64,000 nt of DNA from Amycolatopsis taiwanensis DSM 45107 (GTDB lineage: Bacteria; Actinomycetota; Actinomycetes; Mycobacteriales; Pseudonocardiaceae): contig NZ_JAFB01000019.1 in NCBI RefSeq assembly GCF_000519205.1, forward strand, positions 62,001 to 126,000, written 5' to 3'. Under the pieces are notes generated by a model, which saw only the letters and a list, made by a program, of their open reading frames with translations, was not told the origin of the DNA and ran no database searches. Positions 17,880 to 25,964 of this stretch are shown piece by piece. Both the position numbers and the translations under genes were made by a program. How positions within the stretch are numbered: position 1 is the stretch's first letter; each line of letters begins with the position of its first letter.

Positions 17880-18389
17880 TCACGGCTCACCTCGCCTGCC
17901 CCGCCGGGTGGTCGTGCCCTGCTCCCGCTGAGCCGGGATGAATCCGCTCGCCCGCCCACCGTGCACCACCCGGCCGGCGATCTCCAGGAACTGCCCGGTC
18001 TGCCGGAGCAGATCGTCCGCGGCCCGGGTGGTCAGCCGGCGGGTGATCCCGGCCTGGGCCGCGGCCTGGGCGGCCGAGTTCGCGGCGAAGAACGCGGCCC
18101 ATTCGCCCAGCTCCGGCGCGACCGTTTCGAGCAACACCCACACGCTGGCCGGGCGCGCCCGGCCCCGGTGCGGGCGGCCCCGGGCGGCGAGGACCGCGGC
18201 GCCGGCGCGCAGGGCGGCCAGGTACGAGGCGATGAACCTCGGCGCGGGGTCCACCGCATGCTCCGCTTCGGCGAGACCACGCCGGGCCTCGGCGAGCAGG
18301 TTCAGGGCGCTGGGTGAGGCCGGTGGTGACACCGGGAACGGCAGCGGCGGCTGTGCCGGGCCGGTACGAGATGCGATGGCAACGGACAT
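17880..18389 (-). CDS. SAV_6107-type HEPN domain protein
   Basis: A 169-residue, mostly helical protein of the actinobacterial SAV_6107 HEPN family. HEPN domains are often nucleic-acid-binding or RNase modules, frequently in stress and defence systems. Recognisable features: LLAEARRGLAEAEHA, a basic central segment, and a C-terminal RLTTRAADDLLRQ. I see no clear R-x4-H RNase site, so catalysis is unproven. ATG 18389 has a good SD (GGAGGGG 2-6 bases upstream). Two LexA boxes lie 102-150 bp upstream, so it should be DNA-damage inducible. Confidence 0.75.
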   Translation of the reverse strand: MSVAIASRTGPAQPPLPFPVSPPASPSALNLLAEARRGLAEAEHAVDPAPRFIASYLAALRAGAAVLAARGRPHRGRARPASVWVLLETVAPELGEWAAFFAANSAAQAAAQAGITRRLTTRAADDLLRQTGQFLEIAGRVVHGGRASGFIPAQREQGTTTRRGRRGEP

Positions 18390-18490
18390 TGCCCCTCCCT
18401 CGTTGCTGATTCGATGGCGGTGCCCCCGGACACCGAAACGCTTCCCCCGTTCCCGCGCCGGGGACACCTGCCGGCGAGCGCTCACCGACC

Positions 18491-18506
18491 TCGAACTTCT
18501 GTTCGA
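18491..18506. promoter_or_regulatory. LexA (SOS) box, proximal, for the HEPN gene
   Basis: TCGAACTTCTGTTCGA: palindromic TCGAAC-N4-GTTCGA, the actinobacterial SOS consensus. It lies 102-117 bp upstream of the HEPN start. Confidence 0.8.
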
Positions 18507-18523
18507 GCAAGCCCCAGCGTAGC

Positions 18524-18539
18524 TTCGAACACGTGTTCG
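18524..18539. promoter_or_regulatory. LexA (SOS) box, distal, for the HEPN gene
   Basis: TTCGAACACGTGTTCG, whose core CGAACACGTGTTCG is identical to the recA box. It is centred 33 bp (about three helical turns) from the proximal box, so two LexA dimers could bind the same face; a TACGCT-like -10 lies between them on the minus strand. Confidence 0.82.
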
Positions 18540-18653
18540 TTCAAGTCCCGCGATGGGTTGATCTGCGATTTTCTTCGCCGAGCAGGTGTCCCCCCGCACA
18601 GCGTCAACCCGGATACGCCGTCGCCACCGGCCGCCGTCCGTGATCTGATATCG

Positions 18654-18835
18654 GGTATGAGCAGCGCTGTGTCAAGCCGCGGCTGGAAGGCCCACCACAG
18701 AGCGCGCCGCCGTCAGGCCCCGCTAGTGGGGCGGCAGGGCGCCCTTGTCGATGAAGTGTCTCTGATTCGTGAGGAGCGCCCTGTCGACACACTCGCGGTC
18801 GCGCGCAAACTCGCGGAGGAACTGGTATGAGCAGC
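18654..18835 (+). repeat. element A copy 2 with 12-bp flanking direct repeats
   Basis: GGTATGAGCAGC occurs at 18654-18665 and again at 18824-18835, bracketing a unit that starts GCTGTGTCAAGCCGCGG and ends GCGGAGGAACT. The second repeat copy contains the start of the YbaK-type gene (ATGAGCAGC). This is the pattern of an insertion with target duplication at the first codons of the gene. The spacer 18390-18826 otherwise holds the two LexA boxes. Confidence 0.8.
18657..18830 (+). CDS. element A mini-gene, copy 2 (57 residues)
   Basis: ATG 18657 (within the left direct repeat) or GTG 18669 opens a frame of 57 or 53 residues. It begins SSRGWKAHHRARRRQAPLVG and ends in ERPVDTLAVARKLAEELV, then a TGA that overlaps the next ATG (ATGA at 18827-18830). 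Very basic N-terminal half, amphipathic C-terminal helix. The conserved tail across copies supports translation, but the peptide is unrecognised. GGAGGA at 18815-18820 is the SD for the next gene. Confidence 0.55.
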   Translation: MSSAVSSRGWKAHHRARRRQAPLVGRQGALVDEVSLIREERPVDTLAVARKLAEELV

Positions 18836-19327
18836 CTCGACCACCCCGCGGTCGCCAAGGTGGCCGCCGCGCTCGCCGAGGCGGGCCAGCCCGGCGCCGC
18901 CGACGGAATCCGTATTCTGCCCGCCGAGGTGCGCACCGCGGCCCAGGCTGCCGAGGCGCTCGGCGTGCCGGTCGGCGCGATCGCCAACAGCCTGGTGTTT
19001 CGCGCCCTCTTCGGTGAAGACAGCGCGCCGCTGCTGGCGATGACCTCCGGAGCGCACCGCGCGGCGGAAGACCGCCTCGCCGAACTCGCCGGCGCCTCCG
19101 CCGTGGCGAAGGCCGATCCGAAGTTCGTCAAGGAGCACACCGGGCAGGTCATCGGCGGAGTCGCTCCGATCGGGCATCCACGACCGCTGACGACCCTGGT
19201 GGACACCGCGCTGGAAGCCTTCCCCGTCATCTGGGCGGCGGCCGGCCACGCCAAGTCGGTGTTCCCCACCACCTTCGCCGATCTGCTCGCACTGACCGGC
19301 GGGCGCGCCGCGGAGCTGGGATCATGA
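18827..19327 (+). CDS. YbaK/EbsC-type aminoacyl-tRNA deacylase
   Basis: A 166-residue protein of the YbaK/ProX editing superfamily (hydrolysis of mischarged Cys-/Ala-tRNA-Pro). Features: PVGAIANSLVFRA, MTSGAHRA, the conserved Lys stretch ADPKFVKEHTGQVIGGVAP, and GHPRPLTTLVDTALEAF. ATG 18827 has GGAGGA 6 bases upstream, contributed by element A. It overlaps the next gene by ATGA (19324-19327), so it starts a two-gene unit. The exact tRNA substrate is not shown. Confidence 0.88.
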   Translation: MSSLDHPAVAKVAAALAEAGQPGAADGIRILPAEVRTAAQAAEALGVPVGAIANSLVFRALFGEDSAPLLAMTSGAHRAAEDRLAELAGASAVAKADPKFVKEHTGQVIGGVAPIGHPRPLTTLVDTALEAFPVIWAAAGHAKSVFPTTFADLLALTGGRAAELGS

Positions 19328-19908
19328 CCGCGGTGTCTCCCCGACGCCGGAGAGCGGTCCAGTTCCACCGGCTCTCCCCGGACGAATTCCGGGCCCGCCT
19401 GCGGGAGGCGCTCGCCATCTACGTCGCGGCCATGCGCTACCCCGTGGGCACGGCCGAGCAGCGGGCCCCGATGTGGCTGACCCATGTACTCCGGGAGGGC
19501 TGGCGCTGCATCGGGGCCCTCGATGCCGACGGCACGTTGGTCGGCATCGCGTACGGCTACCGGGGCCTGCCCGGGCAGTGGTGGCACGAGCAGGTGCGGC
19601 GCGGACTGGTGCGCAGCAGCGGCGAAGAGATCGCCGCCGCCTGGCTAACCGACTACTTCGAACTCACCGAGATCCACGTCCGGCCGCAGAACCAGGGCGA
19701 GGGCATCGGCGAGGACCTGTTGCGCAGGCTGCTCGACGGGGTGCCCAACCGGCATGTGCTGCTGTCCACACCGGAGGGTCCGACCCGAGCGTGGACGCTG
19801 TACCGCCGGGTCGGCTTCGAGGACGTCCTGCGGAACTACCACTTCGCGGGCGATCCGAGACCGTTCGCGATCCTCGGCCGGTCACTGCCGTTGCCGCCCC
19901 GGCCGTGA
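19324..19908 (+). CDS. GNAT family N-acetyltransferase
   Basis: 194 residues with the GNAT acetyl-CoA-binding core: LTEIHVRPQNQGEGIGEDLL (the V-R/Q-x-x-G-x-G/A motif is QNQGEGIG) and the later STPEGPTRAWTLYRRVGFEDV helix. The target is unknown. Its start overlaps the YbaK-type stop, and its end overlaps the convergent EamA gene by 27 bp. The N-terminus is basic (SPRRRRAVQF). Confidence 0.85.
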   Translation: MTAVSPRRRRAVQFHRLSPDEFRARLREALAIYVAAMRYPVGTAEQRAPMWLTHVLREGWRCIGALDADGTLVGIAYGYRGLPGQWWHEQVRRGLVRSSGEEIAAAWLTDYFELTEIHVRPQNQGEGIGEDLLRRLLDGVPNRHVLLSTPEGPTRAWTLYRRVGFEDVLRNYHFAGDPRPFAILGRSLPLPPRP

Positions 19909-20811
19909 CCCCGGTGCCCGCCAGTAGCTGAGGGCGAGCGCGGCGAGCAGCAGCACGGTGCCGCTCCACCCCGCCGGCCCGAGGTTTTCACCCAGCACGA
20001 AGGCGGACAACACCGCGGCCGTCAACGGTTCGAGCAAGGTCGAAAGCGCGGTGACGACCGGGTGCGCGTGCCGGAGCCCGCGGAAGTAGGCCGCATACGC
20101 AACTCCGGTCGGCACGACGCCGAGATACAGCGCGGCCGCGAGCACGTCCGGCCGCAACGGCAGGGCCATCCCCGACCACAACGCCGCGGGCAACAGCAGC
20201 AGCCCGCCGATGAGCAGGCCGAACGCGGTGGTGGACAAGGGATCCAGGCCTTCGGCCGGCTGGCGCGACACCAGGGTCAGCGTGCCGAAGCCGACCGCGC
20301 ACAGCAGTGCCAGCGCGACGCCCGCGGCGAGCCGCCAGCCGCTCGCGAGCCCCTCGGGCGACCAGGTGAGCAGGACCAGCCCCAGCACGGCGGTGACGAT
20401 CGAGACGACCGTCACGGTGTCCGGCAGGTGACGTTCGCGTACCGAAGTCACCAAGGCGACAAAGACCGGAACGCTGCCGATCGTGATCATCGTCGACAGG
20501 CTCACCGAAGTGAGCGAGACCGACGCGAAATAGCTCGCCTGGTACAGGCCGAGCAGCAGCCCGGCGACCAGCAACCGCCGCACCACCGTGCTGGTCCAGA
20601 CCAGTCGGCGCAGCCCGCCGGCGCAGGCGAGGAACAGGACCGTGCAGCCGCCACCGAGCAGCAACCGGTAGGCGGCGACGGGCAACGGGCTCAGTCCCGC
20701 CTTGGCGGCAAGGAGAGAACCCGACAGGCCACCGGTGCCCCACAGGAGCCCGGCAAGGACGAGCGTGATCGCTGACCGGCCGCGCGCGGGCGCGGCAAAG
20801 CGTTGGGACAT
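19882..20811 (-). CDS. EamA (DMT) family metabolite exporter
   Basis: A 309-residue membrane protein with ten hydrophobic segments in two repeated EamA halves (first half starting LVLAGLLWGTGGLSG, second half with TTAFGLLIGGLLLLP and GVVPTGVAYAAYFRGL). DMT exporters of this kind move amino acids or small metabolites by drug/metabolite antiport. ATG 20811 is preferred (GGAG about 10 bases upstream; N-terminus SQRFAAPARGRS); ATG 20835 is also in frame. The last 27 bp overlap the convergent acetyltransferase gene. Confidence 0.85.
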   Translation of the reverse strand: MSQRFAAPARGRSAITLVLAGLLWGTGGLSGSLLAAKAGLSPLPVAAYRLLLGGGCTVLFLACAGGLRRLVWTSTVVRRLLVAGLLLGLYQASYFASVSLTSVSLSTMITIGSVPVFVALVTSVRERHLPDTVTVVSIVTAVLGLVLLTWSPEGLASGWRLAAGVALALLCAVGFGTLTLVSRQPAEGLDPLSTTAFGLLIGGLLLLPAALWSGMALPLRPDVLAAALYLGVVPTGVAYAAYFRGLRHAHPVVTALSTLLEPLTAAVLSAFVLGENLGPAGWSGTVLLLAALALSYWRAPGSRPGRQRQ

Positions 20812-20846
20812 AAGGAAATCGCTCCATCGTCGCATGAATGAGGTCA

Positions 20847-20979
20847 TTCGAAACGCGAGATGAGCACGATTGGTGACCCGCCACAACACTGCACGTGGGC
20901 GGGGAGGCAGGCCGCCATCGTGGTCAACCGGCAGCCGACGAACACAGTCGCGGTCTGGCTACCCGAACACGTTCCAAAC
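20847..20979. repeat. repeat family B, copy 1
   Basis: Begins TTCGAAACGCGAGA and ends GGCTACCCGAACACGTTCCAAA, with GGGCGGGGAGGCAGGCCGCC in the middle. The terminal sequences are imperfect inverted repeats (TTCGAAACG / CGTTCCAAA). It lies upstream of the EamA gene. The rest of the spacer 20812-21142 holds no supportable gene. Confidence 0.7.
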
Positions 20980-21142
20980 AACGCTGAATGAACGAACGAC
21001 GACGCGGGGCGAAAACCGCGTCGGCCATCAGGCCGCGCAGCACTCGGGCATGCCCAAACGCATGCCGACGATGTTCGCCCCGCTCAGGAGCGAGGCGGTG
21101 GGGTGACGAACAGGATCCCGTGCATGTCTATGTCCAAAGAGG

Positions 21143-22816
21143 TCAGTCGAGTTGGGCGAGTTGTTCGCGCAGGGTGTCCAGGCCCATGCCGCCCATGCGC
21201 AGGGCGCGGGTGTGGAAGTCCTTGAGGTCGAAGGAATCGCCCATGCGCTGCCGCGCCTCGTCGCGCGCCTGGCGCCAGAGCCGTTCCCCGAGCTTGTACG
21301 CGGGCGCCTGGCCCGGCCAGCCCAGGTAACGGTCGATCTCGTCGCGGACGTGCGCTTCGTCGGCGACCGTGCGGGTCAGCATGAACTCCAGACCGAGCTC
21401 GGGGGTCCACCGCTCGCCCTCATGGAACCCGGTGCCGCGCGGGATTTCCAGCTCCAGGTGCATGCCGAGGTCCACGACCACGCGGCCGGCCCGGAACAGC
21501 TGGTCGGAGAGCATGCCGAGCAGGTCTCCGTCGTCTGAGAGATAGCCGAGTTCCTGCATCAGTCGCTCGGCGTACAGCGCCCAGCCTTCGGCGTGCCCGG
21601 AGGTGCCCGCCAACAGACGCTGGAAGCGGTTCAACGACTCACGCTGGTGCACCTGGGTCGCGATCTGAAGGTGATGCCCGGGCACGCCCTCGTGGTAGAC
21701 AACGGTGAGCTCGCGCCAGGTGATGAACTCGTCCTTGTCCGGCGGAATCGCCCACCACATGCGGCCCGGCCGGGAGAAGTCCTCGTTGGGACCGGTGTAG
21801 TACGCGCCCACGCTGCCGCCGGGCGGGGCGATCCGGCATTCCAGCGCCATCAGCTCGTCCGGGATGTCGAAGTGGACGCCGCGCAACTCCGACAGCGCCG
21901 TGTCGGACAGCCGCTGCATCCAGCCCTCGAACTCGGCGTGGCCGCGTACCCGGTAGCGCGGATCCTCGTCCAGCACCGCCGCGGCCTCCGCGACCGAGGC
22001 GCCGGACTTGATCCGCCCGGCGACGCGGCGCATCTCGGCCTCGATGCGCGAGAACTCGGCCCAGCCCCACTCGTATGCCTCGCGGAAGTCCAGCTCGGCG
22101 CCGATGAAGTATCGCGACCACAGCCGGTAGGACTCCTCGCCCACCGCGTCCTTGACGCGGGCGAGCGGCGCGAGCTCCGCACGCAGGAACCCGGCCAGTT
22201 CGGCGTATGCCTCCTGCGCCGCGTGCGCACCCCGCTCAAGCTCGGCACGCAGCGTCTCGGGCACGGTCCGGGCGCCCGCGACCAGGGTCTGGAAGAAACC
22301 TTCACCGCCGCCAAGGCCCGCCCAGGTCTCGGCCTGCTCGGCCACCTTCTTGACCTGGCGCAACGCGGGAGCGTTGCCCGCGTTCGCGGCGGCGAGCAGC
22401 GAGGCGCGCACACCGTCGAGCGAAGCGGGCACCTTGGCCAGCCTGGTCGCGATCGTCGCCCACTGCTGTTCGGTCTCGGTGGGCATGAGGTCGAAGACCA
22501 TCCGCATCTCCGCGGCCGGGCTCGCGATCGCGTTGAGCTGGGCCAGGTCCTGGCCGGCCTCGTGCAGCTCCACGGTCAGGCCGAGGCGCTCGGTGAACAC
22601 CGCCTTGGCCACCCGCTCCGCGGCATCGGCCGGCTCGACCGGCCGGATGGCGTCGAGGGAACGCTGGGCCAGTGCCGCCCGTGCGGCATGGCCGTCGGGA
22701 GTGTAGTCGGTCAGCTCCTCTTCGTGACCTGCGATGCCGAATTCGGACGCGGCAACGGGATCCGCCGCGGCGAAATCGTCGACGAACTGGTCAGAGATCT
22801 GGTGCACGGAGGCCAT
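21143..22816 (-). CDS. DUF885 family putative metallopeptidase
   Basis: A 557-residue soluble protein of the DUF885 family. The metallopeptidase signature HEGVPGHHLQ (HExxxHH-type zinc site, in VVYHEGVPGHHLQIATQ) is at about residues 380-390, with a further conserved ELGYLSDDGDLLG. These are thought to be M32/M3-like carboxypeptidases or dipeptidases, but the substrate is unproven. ATG 22816 starts MASVHQISDQFVDD. It is followed on the minus strand by a 30-bp gap to metF; the two may form one transcript. Confidence 0.85.
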   Translation of the reverse strand: MASVHQISDQFVDDFAAADPVAASEFGIAGHEEELTDYTPDGHAARAALAQRSLDAIRPVEPADAAERVAKAVFTERLGLTVELHEAGQDLAQLNAIASPAAEMRMVFDLMPTETEQQWATIATRLAKVPASLDGVRASLLAAANAGNAPALRQVKKVAEQAETWAGLGGGEGFFQTLVAGARTVPETLRAELERGAHAAQEAYAELAGFLRAELAPLARVKDAVGEESYRLWSRYFIGAELDFREAYEWGWAEFSRIEAEMRRVAGRIKSGASVAEAAAVLDEDPRYRVRGHAEFEGWMQRLSDTALSELRGVHFDIPDELMALECRIAPPGGSVGAYYTGPNEDFSRPGRMWWAIPPDKDEFITWRELTVVYHEGVPGHHLQIATQVHQRESLNRFQRLLAGTSGHAEGWALYAERLMQELGYLSDDGDLLGMLSDQLFRAGRVVVDLGMHLELEIPRGTGFHEGERWTPELGLEFMLTRTVADEAHVRDEIDRYLGWPGQAPAYKLGERLWRQARDEARQRMGDSFDLKDFHTRALRMGGMGLDTLREQLAQLD

Positions 22817-22846
22817 GCGGATAATCTAACCGGCCTGGCAACGCGT

Positions 22847-23731
22847 TTAAGCGCGTGCCGGGACCAGGCCGAGCCGGTTGACCAGCTCGCGCGTGGCCTT
22901 GGCCCGGTTGAACGTGTAGAAATGCAGGTCCGGCACGCCCTCGGCGATCAGCCGCTCGCACAGCTCGGTGACCACGTCCAGCCCCTCGGCCCGGAACGCG
23001 CGCGGGTCGTCGGCCAGCGGTTCGAGCCGGTCGAGCAGGCGGTGCGGAGCCGGGGCGCCCGAGAGCCGGATCGTGGTACGCAACGTACGGGGCGTGGTCA
23101 ACGGCATCACCCCGGGAATCAGCAGGGTGTCGCAGCCCGCGGCGGCCACCCGGTCACGCAGCCGCAGGAAATCGTCGGCCTCGAAGAACAGCTGGGCGAT
23201 GGCGAAATCCGCACCCGCCTTGACCTTGCGGACCAGGTACTTGGTGTCGGTGTCCAGATCGGGCGAGCGCGGGTGCCCGTACGGGAACGCCGACACGCCG
23301 ACGCAGAAGTCGCCGAGCGAGCGCACCAGGGTGACGAGTTCCTCGGCGTAGTTCAGGCCCTGTGGGTGCGGCACCCACTCGCCGTAGGGATCGCCCGGCG
23401 GGTCGCCGCGCAGCGCGAGGATGTTGCGCACCCCGACGGCGGCGTACCAACCGATGACGTTGCGCAGTTCGGCCACGGAGTGGTCGACCGCGGTCAGATG
23501 CGCCACCGGCGTCAGGGTGGTCTCGGTGGCCGCGCGCGCGATGCTGCGAATCGTGCCGTCACGGCTCGACCCGCCGGCTCCGTAGGTGATCGACATGTAC
23601 GCCGGGTCGAGCGGCTCGAGCTCCCGGATGGACCGCCACAGGACCGCCTCGTCGGCCTCGTCCCGGGGCGGGAAGAACTCCACCGAGAACGCGGTGCCCG
23701 CACTGTGGAGCCGCTCTACGACAAATGTCAT
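22847..23731 (-). CDS. metF: 5,10-methylenetetrahydrofolate reductase
   Basis: A 294-residue FAD-dependent TIM-barrel enzyme that makes 5-methyl-THF for methionine synthesis. Seen: SVEFFPPRDEADE near the N-terminus (catalytic Glu), YMSITYGAGGSSRDGT, ILALRGDPP, and FYTFNRAKAT at the C-terminus. ATG 23731 gives MTFVVERLHSAG; ATG 23740 (MRRMTF) is also possible. No SD is visible; a TAGCAT motif 7-8 bases upstream of ATG 23740 would suit a leaderless message. Located between DUF885 (downstream) and repeat B copy 2 (upstream). Confidence 0.95.
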   Translation of the reverse strand: MTFVVERLHSAGTAFSVEFFPPRDEADEAVLWRSIRELEPLDPAYMSITYGAGGSSRDGTIRSIARAATETTLTPVAHLTAVDHSVAELRNVIGWYAAVGVRNILALRGDPPGDPYGEWVPHPQGLNYAEELVTLVRSLGDFCVGVSAFPYGHPRSPDLDTDTKYLVRKVKAGADFAIAQLFFEADDFLRLRDRVAAAGCDTLLIPGVMPLTTPRTLRTTIRLSGAPAPHRLLDRLEPLADDPRAFRAEGLDVVTELCERLIAEGVPDLHFYTFNRAKATRELVNRLGLVPARA

Positions 23732-23764
23732 ACGCCGCATGCTATCTACGTACGACGCCGGCCG

Positions 23765-23920
23765 TTCAAAACGTGAGACGGGCACCGTGGTGACGCAGTG
23801 GGCAACTACCTGGTCCAGCGAGACGCCGACGCGCGCTACAGCCGCCAACCCGAAGAAAGCAAGGGCCACGCGGGAGTCACGGTCTGGCTACCCAAATCCG
23901 ATCGCGCGCACTTGGAAACA
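23765..23920. repeat. repeat family B, copy 2 (divergent)
   Basis: Shares the start TTCAAAACGTGAGA and the GTCACGGTCTGGCTACCC segment near its end (then CGCACTTGGAAACA) with the other B copies, but the middle differs and it is about 20 bp longer. It fills most of the 193-bp spacer between metF and the ANTAR gene. Confidence 0.6.
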
Positions 23921-23924
23921 CTGC

Positions 23925-24614
23925 CTAGGTGGCAGGCACGTCGGGGTGCTCGTGGATGGTGAGCAGCAGGTGGTCGAACTGCGTGCGCTGCTGGAGCGGA
24001 CCGCCGCCGAGGTCGGTCAGGGCGGTGGTGAGCTTGTCGGCCAGGTCGCGGAGCTTGGTGTTGGTCTCCTGGGAGCGCCATTGCAGCACGGCGAACGCCT
24101 GCTCGGCGTTGATGCCGTAGACCAGCATCAGCGCGCCCTTGGCCTGCTCGATCCGGGCGCGGGCGTCGACGAGGCCGGGCAGGGTCTCGTCCAGGATCTG
24201 CCGGCGGTCGGCGGCCAGGCCGGGGCAGAGGTCGACGTAGTAGCCGACGGTGCCTATGGTCGCACCGGTGGCGTCGTGGAGACGGTCGCCGACGACCAGC
24301 ACGTCGTGTTCGGTGCCGACGGTGTCGATGATGCGGTGGCGGCTGCAGAACGGGACGCCGTCGCGGACGGCGGCGGCCAGTTTGTCGGCGACGGTGTCGC
24401 GGTCGGCGGGGTGCTTGTGCGACAGCAACAGCTCGGTGGTCGGCTGCACCGTGCCCGGCTGGTAGCCGTGCAGTTCGGCGACCTCGTCGGACCACTCCCA
24501 GCGCTGGTCGGCGAAGAAGAACCGGAACCCGCCGACGGTGTGCGGGCGCCCGGCCACGACTCGGTCCAACGCCTCGGAAGGGACGTCCGTCGGGTGCTGT
24601 GCGGTATCTGCCAC
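23925..24614 (-). CDS. PAS and ANTAR domain RNA-binding regulator
   Basis: About 229 residues: an N-terminal PAS fold (GGFRFFFADQRWEWSDEVAELHGYQ ... RHRIIDTVGTEHDVLVVGDR, residues ~25-120) followed by an ANTAR domain (RARIEQAKGALMLVYGINAEQAFAVLQWRSQ, residues ~150-195). ANTAR proteins bind dual hairpins in nascent RNA and prevent termination. GTG 24614 is chosen (GGGGAAG about 10 bases upstream; the longer in-frame upstream region is basic and unlike the family). Its RNA target is not visible in this window. Confidence 0.85.
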   Translation of the reverse strand: MADTAQHPTDVPSEALDRVVAGRPHTVGGFRFFFADQRWEWSDEVAELHGYQPGTVQPTTELLLSHKHPADRDTVADKLAAAVRDGVPFCSRHRIIDTVGTEHDVLVVGDRLHDATGATIGTVGYYVDLCPGLAADRRQILDETLPGLVDARARIEQAKGALMLVYGINAEQAFAVLQWRSQETNTKLRDLADKLTTALTDLGGGPLQQRTQFDHLLLTIHEHPDVPAT

Positions 24615-24792
24615 CAGCCTATTCTTCCCCACGACGGCAGGAGCGTCACAGTGCGTCCGGCTCTTTGCCGTGGTCGAGCAGGAATACGTCCTCCGTGCGC
24701 CGCAGAGGCGCACCCTCGATGCCCTTGACGTGGAGGTGCCGGTGTCCCGCACGAAGGCGTGTTCCCGCAAGCGTTTCGGCCGTACCGGCGCC

Positions 24793-25794
24793 TCAGGCGG
24801 CCACCGGCGTGAGCTCACGGGCCTCGGCCCTGGCGCCCCAGCGGCGGGCCAGCACCGCGCAGATCATCAGCTGCGCCTGGTGGAAGAGCATGAGCGGCAA
24901 CACGATCAGGCCGACACTGCCCGCCGGGAACAGCACGGTCGCCATCGGCAGGCCGCTGGCCAGGCTCTTCTTCGAGCCGCAGAAGACGATCGCGATCTGG
25001 TCCTCGCGGGAGAAGCCCAGCCGGGCCGAGGCGACCTTCATCACGGCCAGCACGACCAGGAACAGCAGCACGTTCACCAGCAGCAACCCACCCAGCGAGA
25101 GCCAGCTGAGCTGGTGCCAGATCCCGGCCGTCACGCCCTCGCTGAAGGCCGTGTAGACCACGATGAGGATGGTGGTCCGGTCGGCCCGGCCGAGGACCTT
25201 CCGGTGCGCGGCGATCCACCCGCCGATCCAGCGCCGCGCGACCTGCCCGGCGAGGAACGGGACCAGCAGCTGCAGTGTGATCGAGGTGAGCGAATGCAGG
25301 GAGAACCCGGCGCCGGTGGTGTTCAGCAGCAACCCGACCAGCAGCGGGGTGAGCACGATCCCGATCAGGCTGGAGAACGACGCGCTGCAGATGGCGGCGG
25401 CGACGTTACCGCGGGCGATCGAGGTGAACGCGATCGAGGACTGCACGGTCGAGGGCAGGGTGCACAGGAAGATCACGCCGGCGGCGAGGGTCGGCGTCAG
25501 CACCGTGGGCACCAGCAGTTTGGTGGCCAGGCCGAGCAGCGGGAACACCACGAAGGTGGCGACCAGGATGGTGAGGTGCAGCCGCCAGTGCCGCAGCCCG
25601 GCCATCGCCTCCGAAGTGGACAGTCGCGCTCCATAGAGGAAGAACAGCGCACCGACACCGATCTGGCTCACGATCGACGCGACCTGGGCACCCTGGCCGC
25701 GCGCGGGCAGCAGGCAGGCGATCCCGACCACGGCGAGCAGACCGAAGATGAACGGGTCGATCTTGAGTCTGGCGAGCAGGTTTCCCCCGCGCAT
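24793..25794 (-). CDS. SBF-like (bile acid:sodium symporter-like) membrane transporter
   Basis: A 333-residue protein with about ten membrane helices of the SBF-like family (PF13593-type). Visible family features are VGALFFLYGARLST, CTLPSTVQSSIAFTSIARGN and a C-terminal FCGSKKSLASGLPMA. The substrate is unknown; relatives move organic anions. ATG 25794 has AAAGGA 8 bases upstream; the ATG-less upstream frame is not supported. It is divergent from the LysR gene 170 bp away, which suggests that LysR controls it. Confidence 0.82.
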   Translation of the reverse strand: MRGGNLLARLKIDPFIFGLLAVVGIACLLPARGQGAQVASIVSQIGVGALFFLYGARLSTSEAMAGLRHWRLHLTILVATFVVFPLLGLATKLLVPTVLTPTLAAGVIFLCTLPSTVQSSIAFTSIARGNVAAAICSASFSSLIGIVLTPLLVGLLLNTTGAGFSLHSLTSITLQLLVPFLAGQVARRWIGGWIAAHRKVLGRADRTTILIVVYTAFSEGVTAGIWHQLSWLSLGGLLLVNVLLFLVVLAVMKVASARLGFSREDQIAIVFCGSKKSLASGLPMATVLFPAGSVGLIVLPLMLFHQAQLMICAVLARRWGARAEARELTPVAA

Positions 25795-25938
25795 CAATAG
25801 GGTCCTTTCCGTGGTTCGCGGCGTCACGTCGGCGTCGCCGCGCTCTCCGGGCGAGAGACTTTCCTCTCCCGAACTGTTCACTATCGATCCTCCGCGTCAC
25901 CGCGCAGATTGTGAAGTGCGATGGCCGCCATAACTGTG

Positions 25939-25953
25939 ATCACGTTTCGTGAT
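25939..25953. promoter_or_regulatory. candidate LysR operator between the SBF transporter and LysR genes
   Basis: ATCACGTTTCGTGAT is a perfect dyad that contains T-N11-A (T 25940, A 25952), the general LysR-family binding motif. It lies just upstream of the LysR start (12 bases after the dyad) in the spacer between the divergent genes. Confidence 0.5.
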
Positions 25954-25964
25954 AGCTTGACTCA

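Noticed and set aside
18414..18830. One 138-codon frame covering the LexA boxes and element A as a gene
   Set aside because: Only its last ~57 codons match the other element A copies; the first part contains the SOS boxes and promoter and has no SD.
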